Assembly: GCA_037833965.1 (NCBI GenBank)
Contig: AP031352.1
Span: forward strand, 18,146,501 to 18,210,500
From: Marchantia polymorpha subsp. ruderalis
Taxonomy: Eukaryota; Streptophyta; Marchantiopsida; Marchantiales; Marchantiaceae
Reading direction: 5' to 3'
Length of the DNA stretch: 64,000 bases
Shown: piece after piece, positions 58,301 to 64,000 of the stretch
How the letters are laid out: every line of letters starts with the position of its first letter
How positions within the stretch are numbered: position 1 is the stretch's first letter
Program-made: the position numbers and the translations under genes
Notes under the pieces: generated by a model
Databases searched by the model: none
What the model was told of the DNA's origin: nothing
Seen by the model: only the letters and a program-made list of their open reading frames with translations

Positions 58301-61300
58301 CCACATGTAGATATAACCAACAGACGTAAACTATGTGAACGATTACAAGATTCTACTCACCAGTGACAAAAGCCGAGTGAACTCTCCACCATGTAGATGT
58401 ATTTCTCTGAAATTCATTGTACCCAAGTACAGCTTGTAGATTATTTTCCGACACAACATTGTAATCATTATTGTTAGATACTTATTGGATTCAAAAAGAT
58501 ACTCGTTAATTTCTGATTAAATTCACTGCAAAGGAGGAAATACATCATAGTTAAGACCAAGGTTTTTGACAGTAAAAATCTTTGGATGTACTGACTTGAT
58601 TCTCAAATCATCTGAACCTGCAATAGCAGGTAACCGATCTCATCCATTAGTTCACCATGTTTTCTGCAATCTAACTGCCTGGAGCTGAATGAGTATTATT
58701 AGATGTTGAGGTTTAGATTTCTAACCTTGACTAAGTCCTACATCTGGTACCCCAGTGGCGTTTGGAACTTTGTTAGCAAGCGAATAATGTCCTGTTTTGA
58801 CATTTCTGCAGATAAACGCCAGTGATGACCGAGTTGCTAGTACATTGCAAAGGAAAATACTCGATGCTGTTCAGATGAAGTCCGTCACAGGAGACAACCG
58901 ACCTAATTGTCTGGTACTTTCTGTGGCTTGCCAATCGTCTACTACAGGTTTTTTGTAGACCTAGATCCAACTATGCAAGTATACCTCTCTTTCTTGTAAA
59001 CGGTCTCAAACTACTCGATTACTTGTTTTAGATTTCTACAAGCCAATTGCGAGTTGATAGCAGTCCTTAGCACGTTATTAGTACCTTCAGACAGCAAAGG
59101 ATGGTAATTAGGATCAATTCTTCTGCTATCTGATATGATCATTCCGTGGTAGATCCCTTTTTCCGGTTAGTGCAATCTCTCCAATATGGGGTACTCTTCG
59201 TATACGACACCTCAAGGTCCAACTTTTTCAAGCGAAATTTTTCTCCGTAGTACCTGTAGTGAATGCCGATTGCTTTCTGCTGATTCATTATTAAAATTTG
59301 TTGATTCATCACTTTCTACCGTGGACAGCTGTATCCTGCTGTCTTACCTTAATGCATGTATGATCTTCTCATGAGGATAACATGTGGCATGTCGTAGCGT
59401 TTGTTAAAAGTTCCCGCTGTGGAGAGTGCGAAAGTCCTTGTTCAAGATTGCTGTCAGAAGCAGCTGAAAGTGGATGACTCCCTGATGTGCCCAGATAATA
59501 GATGAAATTGACGGAGCCATCGGAGGAAATGAAGGGCGTAGCGCTTTGAGGCATCTTATTGAAATAGTAAGTCTCACTTTTGAAGAGAGTTCAGTTTTTT
59601 GTTTTTTCTTAATCAAGAGAAGGTTCTGATTAGCTCTAGCATTTCCTACATTTCGCAGGTCTCTCGTAAGAAAAAGGTAACTGGAGAAAAGTCCACTGAG
59701 GATGGCGCTGCGGGGAAACCTGTGAAGAAGATGAAGGCCTCTTCGGAAAGCCTAGCACGACCTGTGAGAGCATCAACCAACTAGCTGTCCATCGGGTCCC
59801 CTTTTTGCAGTTTTCGTTAAATTGCAGAGACTTCGCTTTCTTATGAATCTATCCTCAGTTCACCGGTTTATTCCATATAACTTCTTGTTCATCTAAGAAC
59901 CGTCAGAGAAACCATCAACGGTCATAAAATCTTTAGCGTACTCGTAAGCACTTTGGCAATTTGCTAATGGAAGTTATCATTTCAACAAGGTTCTCGAGTT
60001 TATTTAGGGGATCGCTGACGAGGACTTCTACGTAGTAATGCACCGACAAAACTTGGACCGATGTATATCAACACAGCTTCCAGAAGGGATGGAAGTGGTG
60101 CCAATACGAACTTCTTTATGAGTGTTACTCGAGATATGAACACTTTTAACGTTTTGAAGAGATTTTGTTATGCAGATTATATGCATTTGCAATGATCTTT
60201 ATGCCCCTGCCTTGCGGCCGTTGCGTCAAGTTGCCAGGTCCGTTGGGATTGTTTTCATTTTCGTAATGTACTGCAGCTGTTGATGGTCGATGACTTTAGT
60301 AGGCACTCAGCATGAAGACACGAAAAATAGTTAACATTTACCTTCCAGATGTATGATTTCTTTTCTTTTAAAGTTTTACCCCACTGCTTTCTTTCGTATG
60401 ATGATGAGTGCATATTTGCATTATATTTATTCATCTTTCTCACGGGGTATTGATCTTCTTTATGCAGGGTGCATGCCTTCTCCAAACCGAGTACAAGTAG
60501 GATAGTCACAAGGTAATGATTCCTTACATAGCTTACATTTGTGGTAAACCGAGTCATTTGAGGATCCTCTTCCTTACCTTGATGTAGAAAAATTCGAGTT
60601 GATTTGATTTCGTTCTTCTATGCTAACGATCGATGAAGTATCTCATGCAGTGTACTAACACGTTCTTTTAACATTCTGATTCTCCATACAGACTGAAGTA
60701 TATCTGCGAAGAGGAAGGGTACAGGACGAGCGTTCGTGCCCTGTCAACCCTTGCAGAACATACAGGTGATGATGATGATCGGTGGTGGCGATAATTAAAT
60801 CGTCAGATGATGTTGTGTGCCTCTCTTCCCAAAATTACGATTCGGTATCGGAAAATGTAACATAGTTTACAAATTAAGATCAGATGCTAAATCCGCTCAC
60901 GCTCGAGTGGAGTTTGAGGATACTAAGGTGCCCTAAACTACAGAGAGCATGAATTAGCTACATCCATGTTTACAGTCCATTCGCCTTCTTAGGATCATAA
61001 AATTCCATCTAATATGTCATCCTACCATCCTCTTCGGTTTCGAGTACAGAATGCGATATAAGGGCATGCTTGAACACACTTCAGTTTCTGAAACGCAAAG
61101 GGAAGCACCTGGCATCTGTAAGTACAACAGATTGTACCATTCTTTACTTGTGTGAATAGTCTGTCTTTGTCTACTGAGTATGAATCTAAAGTTCGATGCC
61201 TGTGCAGAAAAGCCGCAAGTTAAAGTCGTTCTAATATCTTTTTGTTATCATGGTTTTACAGCTGGATGACGAATCTCTCCGAATTGGATTCAAGGACATG

Positions 61301-64000
61301 ACAACGAACATCTTAGAAATCTGGTCTGAGGTAGAGTGAACCTTGATACTATCCTTGCGTTTGCTTAACAGCTGCATGCGAACTTTAACCACATGCTCTA
61401 GACGATAGGAACCTGTAATTCTGTACTGTTCGCGGGAGATTTCCCCTTTCGCTATCCAATACTCGAGCTGTTTCAGGTCTTCCATCTCAGAAAAGACGCC
61501 CCCTCTAGGCTCTTGATGCAGCAAGGACGGACGGCAGGTTGTGGTGGTGGTCAAGAACTATTGCACTTCACCCGTCTCTACGACCTGCTCGGCAACCAGT
61601 GAGTTAAAGCAAAAACCTTCTTGATGCTTGTTCTCATGATCTCTTTCAGAGGTATTGTTGCCCTGTCAAAATAAATAACTGAATCTCAATTGAAGCTACG
61701 TTTGTTTGATGTCATTCTGTTGTTCTCAGGCTATGAAACGCAAATACTAATGATTACATTTTGTTTTGATTCAGTGGTGACCACGAACTAGCAGTCGAGG
61801 GCTTGCATGAGAATCTTTTGCACATCCGTTACCAGGATTCCAGTTTTTCAAAAACGGTAAGCCCGCTCAATTAATTCAAGTAGTCTTGAGAGGGTAGTTT
61901 TCGTTGTGAGTCAACGTGAAAATCTGCAGGAAGCTTTCGTTTACTTATTCAAATTCCCAGGGTCACAAAATTATGCTGCTAACGAACAAGAGCATTCAGG
62001 AGTAAGGACGTGAGCATTCATCATTGAAAGCTGTTCTTTACATTATACAGATGAAGTTTCGGACTACAAGGGCGAGATCGCTGAACTCGTGTTGAGTATA
62101 ATACATTACAGTTGTTTTAGTTATAACCGAGGACGTCGCTGTACAATACAAGAATACTTGTGATGTCTCTGTAGAAGCAATTACAAAGTGTATTGTTATT
62201 CGCTCTTCTTGTTTGTCCAGCCTCACAAATTGTCTCCTTCCACGCAGACAGAGTGCTTGCGATCTATCTGCGATTCAGATATCAGGAGCAAGCGAGTTAT
62301 CTCCAAACAGCAGTTTTTTTTGAATGGTAGAGCTTCGAACCGTATATCTTTCTGTCTAGGAAAATTTTGATCGGGACTCAATTTACAGGTTTTCTTAGGT
62401 TTCAACTCACTTGTTCCGTGTATGTGAAAATGGTTTTAAGCTACTGACTGTCCTGCTGTTGGTTGTCGTACTCTGACTCATTCTCGCAGCCTATCAACCG
62501 GCAGCGCCTATCACCATACGCCATTTGGTTGCTGGACCAACGAGACCCCAATTACAATGGCCAAAAGCATTTCAAAGGTTGTCTACCCTTCTCGTCCTTT
62601 CGTTTTCCCACTGGCTTCGGAGGCTGACGTATAAATACAAATTATCCCGGCTTTCCTCGCAATTTTGGATTGTTTTGATCAGTATTAGTATCATATCAAC
62701 AGTTTAGGAGTAGGCCAGACGACGCAGTTCTAGGATCAAGATCTCTACAGTTCTTGTAAAGCTTGACGGTCTGAATGATGTACACTGTTTGTCTTTTTTG
62801 AAAAAAAAATTAGGTACAGGACGGACCTAGCAATGAAGATGGAGATATTGAACTCTTGGATTAACGGAATGGCACCCGCAATTTCTCGAAATATTTCTTC
62901 TTCCCTCCTTAGCATAGAACTCATGACCCCGTTGCTAGCAATTTTGAGTCCTCCGTTGCGACCGGTAAGAAATCCAAAGAAATAAGATGTCATTCCTTAC
63001 GCCTACACTTCCCTCCATACAAAAAATATTTCCGTTCTTTTCAACTATCATAGTTGAGACTTGTCCTTGGGACTGATTTCGTGTGCGGGCATGTTAAAGA
63101 AAGGTTCTATTGTCTCACATGAGAACATGAGAAAACACAACATTCTTAGTTATCTACTACATATTATGATCAAGTTCATTATATACAATACAGTTGATAT
63201 CATGTTCTCATATCCAGCGACTGTTGGTTTTTTAATACTTACCTCAACCTTATCCGTATGGTGTAGGTGGCTGCACAGTTGTACTCAGCGGCCGAGCAAG
63301 AGTCCATGAAGCAGCTGGTAGATACAATGATTCAGTATGGTTTGACTTATAAGGAAGTAGAAGCAAATAACTTGACAGCTCGGGATATGGAAAGCAAGAA
63401 TCAGGGCCAAGTTGATATTCAACTCGATCCACCGATTAATAGGATGATCAACTTTGAGGTAAAATTTTGCAATCATCGACTAACGTGCATGCCTCGTATT
63501 CCTCTCAACTTGCGTTCGCATCAAATAAAGGTTTCCTTGAGGAGGTTGAAGCTCGCTAGGAAGAACACATGTTCTAACAGTCATCATCTATTTTGAGAAA
63601 ATGGACTCGTGCTGTAATTGTTTTCACATGTTAGTACTCTTTTGTAGGTAACAACATTCTGAAAAGTTAAGAACGGTTATCTGCATAACTTCTCGTTCTT
63701 CCATATAAAAAATCTTTCTGCAACCATATGCGGTTATAGAACCAACTCTCGTATTTGGGCTTTCCCATATCAGCGAAGGAATCTACGTTTGTTATTGTAT
63801 CTGAATTATATCTGAATCTCAAATACTTTGAACAGTATCCTTTTGTAGGTAACTAAATTTTGAATAGATCTACAACTAGTTTGAATTATCATTGTCTGGT
63901 ATATCAATAATGTTTTTCTGCTTTTGCTTTGAAAGGGATACAAGGTTCCACACCGCCAGCTTTCAGCCACACTACGACGTTTGCTGGGTCAACAGGTGAG
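55334..64000 (+). CDS. CTF18: CTF18, replication factor C-like clamp loader large subunit (3' partial)
   Basis: AAA+ ATPase of the Ctf18-RFC complex, which loads PCNA and supports sister-chromatid cohesion and the replication checkpoint. The 22 exons I infer are 55334-55448, 56300-56398, 56778-57014, 57191-57252, 57354-57497, 57652-57921, 58065-58151, 58812-58913, 59495-59566, 59659-59763, 60176-60237, 60468-60512, 60692-60765, 61050-61117, 61262-61330, 61477-61598, 61775-61856, 62248-62326, 62490-62577, 62814-62964, 63267-63458, 63936-63995. All have GT/AG borders and phases that match, giving 795 residues. Landmarks: LWVEKYAPKSFTELLSDEQ (about 197), Walker A GPPGLGKT (315-322), Walker B IIDEID (373-378), CICNDLYAPALRPLRQVAR, LKYICEEEGYRTS, ECDIRACLNTLQFL. 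The gene runs off the window with perhaps 150 residues to come. Exons 1-3 and 18 are poorly conserved and rest mainly on phase agreement. Confidence 0.88.
56060..56210 (-). mobile_element. Possible Copia RNase H remnant in CTF18 intron 1
   Basis: The minus strand reads AVAEYFIALSKAE, which resembles the RNase H stretch (EAEYIALSKA type) of Ty1/copia elements. The match is short and the remnant old and broken, so this is a weak call. It overlaps a 29-bp near-perfect palindrome (56076-56104). Confidence 0.3.
56076..56104. repeat. 29-bp near-perfect palindrome in CTF18 intron 1
   Basis: Arms of 14 bases (ATCAAAAGCCTCTG and its complement) around a single C. It would form a strong hairpin in the pre-mRNA, about 200 bases before the acceptor of exon 2. 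No function is known to me. Confidence 0.6.

Overview
The window looks like nuclear DNA of a land plant. It has two host genes at its edges: a lectin receptor-like kinase (2334-4464, +) and an intron-rich gene for the clamp-loader subunit CTF18 (55334 to beyond 64000, +). Almost 50 kb of nested retroelements lies between them. The short introns, the non-chromoviral Ty3/gypsy type and the very GC-rich, palindrome-studded repeats suggest a bryophyte such as a Marchantia-like liverwort. That placement is inference from overall impression, not proof.

Layout. 1-2333: intergenic. 2334-4464: lectin receptor kinase. 4465-5494: intergenic with a small fold-back repeat. 5495-49304: a mosaic of one LTR-retrotransposon family in both orientations. 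Its backbone is a Ty3/gypsy element on the minus strand (8821-29741, target duplication AAGTT) with gag-protease, reverse transcriptase-RNase H, integrase, a tRNA-Asp-type primer site and a polypurine tract. Older relatives flank it (7465-8820, 29747-34919, 40312-49304). Solo LTRs have inserted at 24827-27661 (duplication GTTAC) and 34920-40311 (duplication GGAC plus one base). 49305-53605: a 5'-truncated, decayed LINE with a poly(A) tail. 53606-55010: very AT-rich DNA. 55334-64000: the first 22 exons of CTF18, which continues past the window.

Main discovery. The LTR of this family is about 5.4 kb and carries a long ORF (1050 codons, 36166-39318) in sense orientation between the LTR start and the LTR's own TATA box, that is, inside U3. 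The polypurine tract sits directly after integrase and the LTR starts directly after it, so the ORF lies in the 3' LTR part of the genomic RNA and is copied into both LTRs at each round. This is the layout of the mouse mammary tumour virus sag gene and is unusual for a plant element. Diverged copies differ mostly at silent sites, so the protein seems to have been under selection. It has a conserved helical N-terminal domain, a Pro/Ser/Arg-rich middle built partly from a 14-bp palindrome, an acidic patch, a long coiled coil and a basic C-terminus. Its function is unknown. A second LTR subfamily (B; 5715-7464, 24827-27661, 46642-48392) lacks the ORF and instead has repeated regulatory-looking modules and a telomere-like motif.
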